A stretch of 64,000 nucleotides of DNA. It comes from Streptomyces sp. CBMA152. Its GTDB lineage: Bacteria; Actinomycetota; Actinomycetes; Streptomycetales; Streptomycetaceae. Position numbers and translations under genes: made by a program. Where the stretch lies: NCBI RefSeq assembly GCF_014596475.1, contig NZ_MECJ01000025.1, positions 62,001 through 126,000 on the forward strand, written 5' to 3'. This document shows positions 56,551 through 64,000 of this stretch, one piece after another (position 1 is the stretch's first letter; each line of letters begins with the position of its first letter). Below the pieces are notes generated by a model that ran no database searches, was not told where the DNA came from, and worked only from the letters and a program-made list of their open reading frames with translations.

Positions 56551-58508
56551 CCACGACAGCGGGCGCGGAACGCCAGACGGATCCGGAGGAACCGGCGGGG
56601 GCGGGATCGGGTGCGGCGGGGGCCGTTTCGATGGCGAAGGCCGTCGTGGACGCGCCCGACCCAGCCGCCGCATCGGGCACCGACGACGCACTCGGCGACG
56701 CCAAGTCCGCCGCGACCGGGGACCCCTTCGACCGGGACGAGCTGCCCGCGCCCGTCGGTGCGACGCGGGGGCTGCTGCGCGATCTGCTGCGGCCGATGCG
56801 GGGCCGCGTCGCGGTCACCGTCCTGCTCATCCTGCTCCAACAGGCCGCCGTGCAGGCCGGACCACTGCTGGTCGCGTACGCGATCGACCGGGGCGTGCCC
56901 GCCTTCCGGGCGCACGACCACGGGCCGCTGATCGCCGTCGCCGTCGGCTACCTGGTCTGCGCGGTGGGCTCGGGCCTGCTCCAGTACGCGTTCATCGGCG
57001 CGTCCAGCCGGGTCGGCCAGGACGTCCTGCTCGATCTGCGCGGCCGGATCTTCCGGCACGCGCAGGCGCTCAGCGTCGACTTCCACGAGCGCTACACCTC
57101 GGGCCGCCTCATCTCCCGCTCCACCTCCGACGTGGAGTCGATCCGCGAACTCCTCAACGAGGGGCTCCAGGAGCTCATCGGCGTCGTGCTCTCCTCCGTC
57201 TACATCTGCGCGATGCTGCTCTGGCTCGACTGGGGCATCGGCGCGGTCGCGGTGGCCTCGTACGCGCCGCTGCATCTGCTGATCCGGCGCTACCGGCGCC
57301 GGGCGTCCGTGGCGTTCGACGCCCGCTCGACGGCGATCGCGGCCGTGATCGTGAAGTTCGCGGAGACGTTGAACGGCATCCGCCCGGTCCAGGCGTTCCG
57401 CCGGGAGCGCGCCAACGACGCGGAGTTCCAGCAGCTCAACCGCACGCACGAGCGCGCCAACGGCGACGCGATCCTCGAAATGGCCCAGTACGTGGTCGGC
57501 TCCCGGCTCGTGGCCAACACCGCCGTCGCCGCGATGGTGCTGTGGGGCGCCTACCGGGTCGCGGACGGCACGCTCGCGCTCGGCGTACTGGCGGCGGCCG
57601 TGCTGTACATGCGGCGGCTGTACGACCCGATCGACCGGCTGGGGATGTTCCTCAACTCGTACGAGTCGGCGGTCTCGTCGCTGGGGAAGATCGCCGGGCT
57701 GCTGGCCCAGACGCCGACGGTGCCGGAGCCGGAGCACCCCCGGCCGCTGCCGGAGCGGCGCACCGAACTGCCGGGCCGCGCGGTCGAGTTCGAGGGCGTG
57801 GGCTTCTCGTACCGTACGGGCGGCGAGGTGCTGCCCCGCTTCGACCTGACGATCCCGGCGGGGCAGACGGTCGCGGTGGTCGGCTCGACGGGCGCGGGCA
57901 AGTCCACGCTGGCGAAGCTGCTGGCGCGGTTCTACGACCCGACGGAGGGCCGCGTCCTGCTCGACTCGGTCGACCTCCGCGAGCTCGCGGGGGCGGATCT
58001 GCGCCGAGGGGTGGTCATGGTCACCCAGGAGGCGTTCCTCTTCTCCGGCACGGTCGCCGACAACATCGCGATCGGCCGCCCGGACGCCACCCGCGAGGAG
58101 ATCGAGCGGGCCGCGAAGGCGATCGGCGCGCACGACTTCATCGCGCGGCTGCCGGACGGGTACGACACGGACGTACGCAAGCGGGGCGGTCGCATCTCGG
58201 CGGGCCAGCGCCAACTCGTCGCGTTCGCCCGTGCGTTGCTCGCCGACCCTTCCGTCCTGATTCTCGACGAGGCGACGTCGTCGCTCGACATCCCCGGCGA
58301 GCGGGCGGTACAGCGCGCGATGCACACGGTCCTGCACGGCCGCACGGCCGTGGTGATCGCCCACCGCCTGTCGACGGTGGAGATCGCGGACCGGGTGCTG
58401 GTGATGGAACACGGCCGGGTCGTCGAGGACGGCACCCCGTCCGAACTGATCGCAGGAACGGGCCGCTTCGCGGACCTGCACCGGGCGTGGAGAGAGAGCC
58501 TGGTCTGA
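56547..58508 (+). CDS. Heterodimeric ABC exporter, catalytic half
   Basis: 653 residues. The N-terminus is a long Ala/Gly/Asp-rich tail (about 1-70), then six helices and the ATPase domain: Walker A GSTGAGKST, Q-loop VMVTQEAFLFSGTV, Walker B VLILDEATSSLD with catalytic Glu, H-loop VIAHRLST. The signature is altered to GGRISAGQRQ, where LSGGQ is usual. That altered signature faces the degenerate Walker B of the partner, so one of the two sites is degenerate, as in TM287/288-type exporters. ATG 56547 overlaps the partner's stop (ATGA). Confidence 0.95.
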   Translation: MTTTAGAERQTDPEEPAGAGSGAAGAVSMAKAVVDAPDPAAASGTDDALGDAKSAATGDPFDRDELPAPVGATRGLLRDLLRPMRGRVAVTVLLILLQQAAVQAGPLLVAYAIDRGVPAFRAHDHGPLIAVAVGYLVCAVGSGLLQYAFIGASSRVGQDVLLDLRGRIFRHAQALSVDFHERYTSGRLISRSTSDVESIRELLNEGLQELIGVVLSSVYICAMLLWLDWGIGAVAVASYAPLHLLIRRYRRRASVAFDARSTAIAAVIVKFAETLNGIRPVQAFRRERANDAEFQQLNRTHERANGDAILEMAQYVVGSRLVANTAVAAMVLWGAYRVADGTLALGVLAAAVLYMRRLYDPIDRLGMFLNSYESAVSSLGKIAGLLAQTPTVPEPEHPRPLPERRTELPGRAVEFEGVGFSYRTGGEVLPRFDLTIPAGQTVAVVGSTGAGKSTLAKLLARFYDPTEGRVLLDSVDLRELAGADLRRGVVMVTQEAFLFSGTVADNIAIGRPDATREEIERAAKAIGAHDFIARLPDGYDTDVRKRGGRISAGQRQLVAFARALLADPSVLILDEATSSLDIPGERAVQRAMHTVLHGRTAVVIAHRLSTVEIADRVLVMEHGRVVEDGTPSELIAGTGRFADLHRAWRESLV

Positions 58509-58521
58509 CGGGCCCTCCGGT

Positions 58522-58560
58522 GGAACTGCGCGAGCAACCCAGCACGATCCGCAGACAAAA
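58522..58560. repeat. Dispersed inverted-repeat family, copy E (single arm)
   Basis: GGAACTGCGCGAGCAACCCA then GCACGATCCGCAGACAAAA matches arm Y of copy C (21043-21082) with a few differences. Only one arm is present. It begins 14 nt past the ABC exporter stop. Confidence 0.7.
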
Positions 58561-58870
58561 CGGGACCCCGGGGTGGGGCAACGTCCGCGTGGTGGACATC
58601 CCGCAGGGCAAGTGCGGAGTCGGATTGAGGCCAATGTGGCGGGGGCCCAAACGGACCGCCGCACACCCTGTTCGTAGAGGTCGAGCACGGTCCTTATCCG
58701 GACACTCCCGTCGATCCGGTCGCCTCCAAGACCCCGGTTGCGTCCTGGTGTTGACCCAGGAAACGTCCGCTTAACGAACGGCGTCCGCCGGACAACGGAC
58801 GAATTCCAGCCAAGTTCTTGACGCGCTCCTGACAGGGCTTCGTCACGCCTGGCACTCTCTCCCCAATCCC

Positions 58871-58896
58871 GTACCACCCAGTACCACCCAGTACCG
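58871..58896. repeat. Decamer tandem repeat
   Basis: GTACCACCCA occurs twice in a row (58871-58890) and a third, partial copy GTACCG follows. It sits about 86-111 nt before the protease GTG. Probably a minor slippage product; a regulatory role is possible but unproven. Confidence 0.5.
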
Positions 58897-58981
58897 CCGA
58901 TCGACGCACCACCACTGCTCCGCATGCCCCGCCCGGACGGCCCACCCAGCCTCCGGTACCCCCCTCGCAGAAGGAGTTCGC

Positions 58982-61021
58982 GTGAGATCCACGCACCGTC
59001 GTCGTGTCACCGCCACCGCCGCCCTGCTCTCCGCAGCCGCCCTGCTCTCCGTCGGAGTCCAGTCCGGCAGCGCCAGCGCACGCCCCGACGACTCCGCGGC
59101 CACCAACGCCCTCAAGGCGCAGGCGGTCCGCAACCCGGGCGCCCTGCCCGCCAAGCTCTCCCCCTCGCAGCGCGCGGAGCTCATCCGCCAGGCCGGCGAC
59201 AAGACGGCGCAGACCGCCGCGCAGCTCGGCCTCGGCGCGCAGGAGAAGCTCGTCGTCCGCGATGTGATCAAGGACCAGAACGGCACGACGCACACCCGCT
59301 ACGAGCGCACCTACGCCGGACTCCCCGTCCTCGGCGGCGACCTGGTCGTCGACGCGTCCTCCGCCGGGCGCACCCAGGGCGTCATCAAGGCGAACCGCGC
59401 CGAGCTGAAGAACGTCGCCACCACCGCCAAGCAGGGCCCGGCCGCCGCCCAGAAGCAGGCGCTGGCGGCCGCCACCGGCAAGGGCGCCAAGAAGCCCACC
59501 GCCGACCGCGCCCCGCGCAAGGTCGTCTGGATGGCCAAGGGCGCGCCGACCCTCGCGTACGAGACGGTCGTCGGCGGTGTGCAGGACGACGGCACGCCGA
59601 ACCAGCTGCACGTCATCACGGACGCGGTGACCGGCGCCAAGCTCTACCAGTGGCAGGGCATCGAGACCGGCATCGGCAACACCCACTACAGCGGCCAGGT
59701 CACCCTGGGCACCTCGCAGTCCGGGTCGAGCTACACGCTGAACGACGCGGGCCGCGGCGGCCACAAGACGTACAACCTGAACCACGGCTCGTCCGGCACC
59801 GGTTCGCTGTTCACGCAGAACAACGACACCTGGGGCGACGGGACCAACTCCAACGCCGCGACCGCCGGCGCCGACGCCGCCTACGGCGCGGGCGTCACCT
59901 GGGACTTCTACAAGAACGTCTTCGGCCGCAGCGGCATCCGCGGCGACGGCGTCGCCGCCTACTCCCGCGTCCACTACGGCAACGCGTACGTCAACGCGTT
60001 CTGGGACGACAGCTGCTTCTGCATGACGTACGGCGACGGCTCGGGCGACAACGACCCGCTTACCTCGCTGGACGTGGCCGGCCACGAGATGACGCACGGC
60101 GTCACCGCCGCCACCGCGGGCCTCAACTACGCGGACGAGTCCGGCGGTCTGAACGAGGCGACCTCCGACATCATGGGCACGTCGGTCGAGTTCTACGCCA
60201 ACAACCCCAGCGCGCCGGGCAACTACCTCATCGGCGAGCAGATCAACATCAACGGCAACGGCACCCCGCTGCGCTACATGGACAAGCCGAGCAAGGACGG
60301 CGGCTCCGCGGACAGCTGGTACTCCGGCGTCGGCAACCTCGACGTCCACTACTCCTCGGGCCCGGCGAACCACTGGTTCTACCTGGCCTCCGAGGGCAGC
60401 GGCGCCAAGACCATCAACGGATTCAGCTACGACTCGCCGACCTCCGACGGTCTGCCGGTCACCGGCATCGGCCGCGAGAAGGCCCAGCTGATCTGGTACA
60501 AGGCGCTCACCACCAAGTTCAACTCCTCCACCGACTACGCGGGCGCGCGTGACGGCACGATCGCCGCGGCGACCGAGCTGTACGGTGCGGGCAGCGCCGA
60601 GGTCAACAACATCACCGACGCGTGGGCGGCCATCAACGTCGGCGCCCGTCACGACGGCGGCAACCCGCCGAGCGGCAACGTCTTCGACAACAGCACCAAG
60701 GTCAACATCCCGGACTACCCGGGTGCGGCCGTGACCTCGTCGGTCAACGTCACCGGCATCACGGGCAACGCGCCCAGCGCCCTCAAGGTCGGCGTGAAGA
60801 TCACCCACACCTACATCGGCGACCTCCAGATCGACCTGGTGGCCCCGAACGGGACGAGCTACCGCCTGAAGAACTCCTCCGGCGACTCCACGCAGAACCT
60901 GGACACCACGTACACGGTCAACGCCTCGGCGGTGGCCGCGAACGGGACCTGGAAGCTGAAGGTCCAGGACAAGGCGCGGCAGGACGTCGGTTACATCACC
61001 GACTTCAAGCTCACGTTCTGA
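58982..61021 (+). CDS. Secreted M4 (thermolysin-type) metalloprotease with P-domain
   Basis: 679 residues. Signal peptide (RSTHRRRVTATAALLSAAALLSVG) and a long propeptide with FTP and PepSY parts (about 60-220, RYERTYAGLPVLGGDLVV; KLYQWQGIETG). The M4 domain has His368-Glu369-x-x-His372 (GHEMTHGV) with third ligand Glu392 (GGLNEATSD) and a later catalytic His in DVHYSSGPANHW. The last 120 residues are a proprotein convertase P-domain (HTYIGDLQIDLVAPNGTSYRL). A secreted, self-processing protease for nutrient or developmental use. GTG 58982 with AAGGAG 5 nt upstream. Confidence 0.96.
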   Translation: MRSTHRRRVTATAALLSAAALLSVGVQSGSASARPDDSAATNALKAQAVRNPGALPAKLSPSQRAELIRQAGDKTAQTAAQLGLGAQEKLVVRDVIKDQNGTTHTRYERTYAGLPVLGGDLVVDASSAGRTQGVIKANRAELKNVATTAKQGPAAAQKQALAAATGKGAKKPTADRAPRKVVWMAKGAPTLAYETVVGGVQDDGTPNQLHVITDAVTGAKLYQWQGIETGIGNTHYSGQVTLGTSQSGSSYTLNDAGRGGHKTYNLNHGSSGTGSLFTQNNDTWGDGTNSNAATAGADAAYGAGVTWDFYKNVFGRSGIRGDGVAAYSRVHYGNAYVNAFWDDSCFCMTYGDGSGDNDPLTSLDVAGHEMTHGVTAATAGLNYADESGGLNEATSDIMGTSVEFYANNPSAPGNYLIGEQININGNGTPLRYMDKPSKDGGSADSWYSGVGNLDVHYSSGPANHWFYLASEGSGAKTINGFSYDSPTSDGLPVTGIGREKAQLIWYKALTTKFNSSTDYAGARDGTIAAATELYGAGSAEVNNITDAWAAINVGARHDGGNPPSGNVFDNSTKVNIPDYPGAAVTSSVNVTGITGNAPSALKVGVKITHTYIGDLQIDLVAPNGTSYRLKNSSGDSTQNLDTTYTVNASAVAANGTWKLKVQDKARQDVGYITDFKLTF

Positions 61022-61069
61022 GCTTCGGAGCTCACCTTTCGGTCAGGCGGCTGATCGGAACGTGATGAA

Positions 61070-61100
61070 GGTGCCCGGACCCCGCAAGGGGCCGGGCACC
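61070..61100. terminator. Bidirectional terminator between M4 protease and glgP
   Basis: GGTGCCCGG (61070-61078) pairs with CCGGGCACC (61092-61100); inside, CCCC (61080-61083) pairs with GGGG (61088-61091) around a GCAA loop, with one bulged A. Lies between convergent stops 61021 and 61114. Confidence 0.85.
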
Positions 61101-61113
61101 GCCACGTTCCGCC

Positions 61114-63741
61114 TCAGCGCATCAGCACCCCCGCGCCCTCCCCCGTGGTCTCCGTGGGCAGCGCGACCAGGCCGAGATCGGCTCCGGTGGCGAGCAGGCG
61201 GTGGGCCGGAAGCACCCGGACCGTGTAGCCGTACGCGCCGGTCCGATCCAGGGCCAGCGGGCCCTCGTACACCCAGCGGCCCTCCAGGTCGGGGCCGCCC
61301 GCGGGCTTCAGCGCGACCGTGCGGGCCTCCCCGATCGTGTCGGCGGCGTCCACCCGGCCCGAGACCGCCTGCACCTCGACGTCGTCGGGCTGCAACCCGC
61401 CGAGCCGGACGCACACCCGCAGCGACAGCGTGGAGCCGAGCTCGGCGTTGCCGTTGAGGGCGGTGGCCGCCAGCGCCTCCACATGGTCGACGCCGACCTG
61501 CGGCCAGGCCTCCCGCACCCGGGACTTCCAGGCCGCGAGCTCCCGGGCGGTGTCGTGCTCCAGGGAGCGATGGGCGCGGGCGGCGGGCGCGTAAAGACGC
61601 TCCACGTACTCCCGCACCATCCGGCCCGCCAGCACCTTCGGCCCCAGCGCGGCCAGGGTCTCGCGGACCATTTCGATCCAGCGGCCGGGCAGCCCGTCCG
61701 CACCCCGGTCGTAGAAACGCGGCGCGACCCGGTCCTCGATCAGGTCGTAGAGCGCGGTCGCCTCCAGCTGGTCGCGGCGGTCCTCGTCGGTGGCCGCGCC
61801 GTCGGCGGTCGGGATGGCCCAGCCGAAGTCCGGCTCGAACCACTCGTCCCACCAGCCGTCCAGGACCGACAGGTTGAGGCACCCGTTGAGCGCGGCCTTC
61901 ATCCCACTGGTCCCGCACGCCTCAAGGGGCCGCAGCGGATTGTTGAGCCAGACGTCGCAGCCGGGGTAGAGCCGCTTGGCCATCGCCATGCCGTAGTCGG
62001 GCAGGAAGACGATGCGGTGACGCACCCGGGGATCGTCCGCGAACCGCACCAGCTCCTGGACCAGCCGCTTTCCGCTGTCGTCGGCGGGGTGCGCCTTGCC
62101 GGCCACCACGATCTGCACCGGCCGGGTCGGATGCAGCAGCAGCTCCATCAGCCGGTCCCGGTCGCGCAGCATCAGGGTGAGTCGCTTGTACGAGGGGACG
62201 CGGCGGGCGAAGCCGATGGTGAGGACGGAGGGGTCGAGCACCCCGTCCACCCAGCCCAGTTCCGCCGTCCCGGCGCCGCGCCCGCGCCACGACGCGTACA
62301 GCCGCTCGCGCACTTCGAGCACCAGCTGTTCGCGCAACTCCCGCCGCAGCTCCCAGATCTCCGCGTCCGGGATGTCGGCGACCGCGTCCCAGCGGGGCGA
62401 ACCGCCGACGCTCAGCGCGTCCTCGACGCGCCCGGCCCCGACCTGGCGGGCGCCGAGGCGGAACACCTCGGGCGCGACCCAGGTCGGCGCGTGCACCCCG
62501 TTGGTGACCGAGGTGATCGGCACCTCGGCGGGGTCGAACCCCGGCCACAGGCCCGCGAACATCCCCCGGCTGACCGCGCCGTGCAGGGTCGAGACGCCGT
62601 TGGCGCGCTGGGCGAGCCGCAGCCCCATCACGGCCATGTTGAAGAGGTTCGGCTCGCCGCCGGGGTAGGTCTCCATGCCCAGCTGGAGGATCCTGGCGAC
62701 GTCGACGCCCTCCAGTTCGCCGTCGTCGCCGAGGTGGCGGGCGACCAGCTCGCGGTCGAACCGGTCGATCCCGGCCGGGACCGGGGTGTGGGTGGTGAAG
62801 ACGGTCCCGGCCCGCACGGACTCCAGGGCGGCATCGAACTCCAGCCCCTCACCTGCGAGTTCGCGGATCCGCTCCAGGCCGAGGAACCCGGCGTGGCCCT
62901 CGTTGGTGTGGAAGACCTCGGGCTCGGGGTGGCCGCTGATCCGGCAGTACGCGCGCACCGCCCGCACCCCGCCGATGCCGAGCAGCATCTCCTGGAGGAG
63001 CCGGTGCTCGCTGCCGCCGCCGTACAGCCGGTCGGTGACGTCCCGCTCGCCGGGCCCGTTCTCCTCCACGTCCGAGTCGAGCATCAGGAGCGGGACGCGG
63101 CCGACGCGCGCGATCCACACCACGGCGTGCAGCGAGCGCCCGCCGGGCAGCCGCAGCGAGATGCGCGCGGGCTCGCCGTCGCTCTCGCGCAGCAGCGCCA
63201 GTGGCAGTTCGTTGGGGTCGAGGACGGGATAGTGCTCCTGCTGCCAGCCGTCGCGCGAGAGCGACTGGCGGAAGTAGCCATGTCTGTACAGGAGTCCGAC
63301 GCCGACGAGCGGTACGCCGAGGTCGGAGGCGGATTTGAGATGGTCGCCGGCGAGGATGCCGAGCCCGCCCGAGTACTGCGGCAGCGCGGCCGTGATCCCG
63401 AACTCCGGCGAGAAGTAGGCGACCGCGCGCGGCAGCCCCTCGGGCTGTTCCTGGTACCACCGCCGCCCGCCCAGATAGTCGGCCAGGTCGTCGGCGCAGG
63501 CGGTGAGCGCCCGCAGGAAGCGGCGGTCCTCGGCCAGCGCGGCGAGCCGGGCGGCGGAGACCGCCCCGAGGAGGCGCACGGGGTCCTCCTGGGCCGCCCG
63601 CCACCCCTCGGGGTCGACGGATTCGAACAGTTCGCGGGTCTCGGTATGCCAGGACCAGCGCAGATTGCGGGCCAGTCCGCTCAGCGGCCGCAGGGGCTCG
63701 GGGAGGACGGGACGGACGGTGAATCGACGGATTGCCTTCAC
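61114..63741 (-). CDS. glgP: Alpha-glucan (glycogen) phosphorylase GlgP
   Basis: 875 residues, the long actinobacterial alpha-glucan phosphorylase form. It has an N-terminal domain (LSGLARNLRWSWHTETRELF), AYFSPEFGITAALPQYSGGLGILAGDHLKSASDLG, EVFHTNEGHAGFLGLERIREL, GFARRVPSYKRLTL, and the PLP Lys615 in EACGTSGMKAALNG. A C-terminal beta-sandwich starts about 770. It releases glucose-1-phosphate from linear alpha-1,4 chains; GlgX at 48628 removes the branches left behind. GTG 63741 has GAAGG about 8 nt upstream; GTG 63750 is possible. Divergent from whatever lies beyond 64000, which from memory is often glgE in Streptomyces. Confidence 0.96.
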   Translation of the reverse strand: MKAIRRFTVRPVLPEPLRPLSGLARNLRWSWHTETRELFESVDPEGWRAAQEDPVRLLGAVSAARLAALAEDRRFLRALTACADDLADYLGGRRWYQEQPEGLPRAVAYFSPEFGITAALPQYSGGLGILAGDHLKSASDLGVPLVGVGLLYRHGYFRQSLSRDGWQQEHYPVLDPNELPLALLRESDGEPARISLRLPGGRSLHAVVWIARVGRVPLLMLDSDVEENGPGERDVTDRLYGGGSEHRLLQEMLLGIGGVRAVRAYCRISGHPEPEVFHTNEGHAGFLGLERIRELAGEGLEFDAALESVRAGTVFTTHTPVPAGIDRFDRELVARHLGDDGELEGVDVARILQLGMETYPGGEPNLFNMAVMGLRLAQRANGVSTLHGAVSRGMFAGLWPGFDPAEVPITSVTNGVHAPTWVAPEVFRLGARQVGAGRVEDALSVGGSPRWDAVADIPDAEIWELRRELREQLVLEVRERLYASWRGRGAGTAELGWVDGVLDPSVLTIGFARRVPSYKRLTLMLRDRDRLMELLLHPTRPVQIVVAGKAHPADDSGKRLVQELVRFADDPRVRHRIVFLPDYGMAMAKRLYPGCDVWLNNPLRPLEACGTSGMKAALNGCLNLSVLDGWWDEWFEPDFGWAIPTADGAATDEDRRDQLEATALYDLIEDRVAPRFYDRGADGLPGRWIEMVRETLAALGPKVLAGRMVREYVERLYAPAARAHRSLEHDTARELAAWKSRVREAWPQVGVDHVEALAATALNGNAELGSTLSLRVCVRLGGLQPDDVEVQAVSGRVDAADTIGEARTVALKPAGGPDLEGRWVYEGPLALDRTGAYGYTVRVLPAHRLLATGADLGLVALPTETTGEGAGVLMR

Positions 63742-64000
63742 GTGTTCCACCTTCGCAGGGGATGTACGCAACTGGGTGCACGTACCGCTCAGTTCGTCGG
63801 TCCTTCACCCCCGACGGTAGTGGGCCACGGCGCCGCACAACCACGGCGCACGGAAGCGGGCGCCCCCCGAGTGCGCCCTTGTGGGCTCTCCCGTCCGGGC
63901 GGCAGGCTGCCAAGCGGGCCGTCCGGCGTGCGCGGAGGGGGTTCCGGGCCCGGCGGATCGATTCCGCCGGGCGCGCGCCGGACCGAGGAGGGGAAGAGAC
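63742..64000. other. Right-edge stretch with no gene seen
   Basis: 259 nt upstream of glgP to the window edge. No start codon with a supported frame; GACCGAGGAGGGGAAGAGAC at the very end is purine-rich and could be the ribosome-binding region of a rightward gene beginning beyond 64000. Confidence 0.4.

Larger units (their letters stand above)
58509..58981. other. 473-nt gene-free region before the M4 protease
   Basis: No gene is supported. It contains half of the dispersed repeat (58522-58560), a GTCCG/CGGAC-rich section (about 58767-58801) including GTCCGCCGGAC, and the decamer repeats at 58871-58896. TTGACC (58752-58757) and TTGACG (about 58818) are -35-like, but neither has a good -10 at 17 bp. 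Confidence 0.6.

Noticed and set aside
58752..58830. TTGACC and TTGACG as -35 elements of the M4 protease
   Set aside because: Neither has a TANNNT -10 at 16-19 bp.

Overview
This window is a piece of a Streptomyces-type chromosome. It shows very high GC with G/C-biased third codon positions, frequent GTG and TTG starts, 4-nt ATGA/GTGA stop-start overlaps, and a gene order I recall from the Streptomyces core around ligA, gatCAB, gcvTH-glyA and glgP. There are 56 supported protein genes, one of them cut by the left edge. I see no rRNA or tRNA gene, no transposase or integrase, and no CRISPR array.

Layout. 1-5.8 kb: 5'-cut SIMPL-domain gene, membrane protein, GNAT acetyltransferase, MMPL exporter, lipoprotein, and a divergent TetR/rhodanese pair sharing palindromic operators. 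5.8-9.4 kb: gatC-gatA-(79-aa membrane protein)-gatB for tRNA-dependent amidation. 9.5-14.1 kb: a GGDEF-EAL c-di-GMP enzyme (RmdB-like) and ligA. 14.1-19.7 kb: methionine-synthase-like protein, SDR, LOG protein, DUF427 protein, then cysteine desulfurase and mnmA (tRNA thiolation). 19.8-24.2 kb: two tiny membrane proteins divergent from a TetR gene, a thioesterase, a TRIC-type channel and an M1 aminopeptidase. 24.3-30.7 kb: a complete oligopeptide ABC importer with a strong hairpin between the binding protein and the rest. 31.1-33.6 kb: two SseB paralogues and a P-loop kinase-like protein. 33.7-38.4 kb: tandem glycine riboswitch, gcvT, gcvH, glyA and sdaA, which together form a glycine/serine catabolic block.

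38.4-44.6 kb is the most accessory-looking part. It holds an F420/NADP-type reductase, an EF-hand protein, a cyclodipeptide synthase overlapping a cytochrome P450, a beta-propeller lipoprotein coupled to a NodB-like deacetylase, and an RsbW-like kinase. By eye the synthase and P450 closely match the M. tuberculosis Rv2275/CYP121 pair that makes mycocyclosin from cyclo(Tyr-Tyr), but several substrate-pocket positions differ. This is the strongest candidate here for a little-described system.

44.8-64 kb: enoyl-CoA hydratase, two tandem L,D-transpeptidase lipoproteins, glgX (carrying the only TTA codon I found, so possibly bldA-dependent), an ABC-2 exporter with its two-component system, a heterodimeric ABC exporter with one degenerate ATP site behind a 20-bp palindrome, a secreted M4 protease with a P-domain, and glgP. 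glgX and glgP together point to glycogen breakdown.

A dispersed inverted-repeat family occurs at five intergenic sites, four of them just past a stop codon. Several convergent gene pairs are closed by strong hairpins. Functions rest on motifs read by eye and on recalled families; no database search was run.
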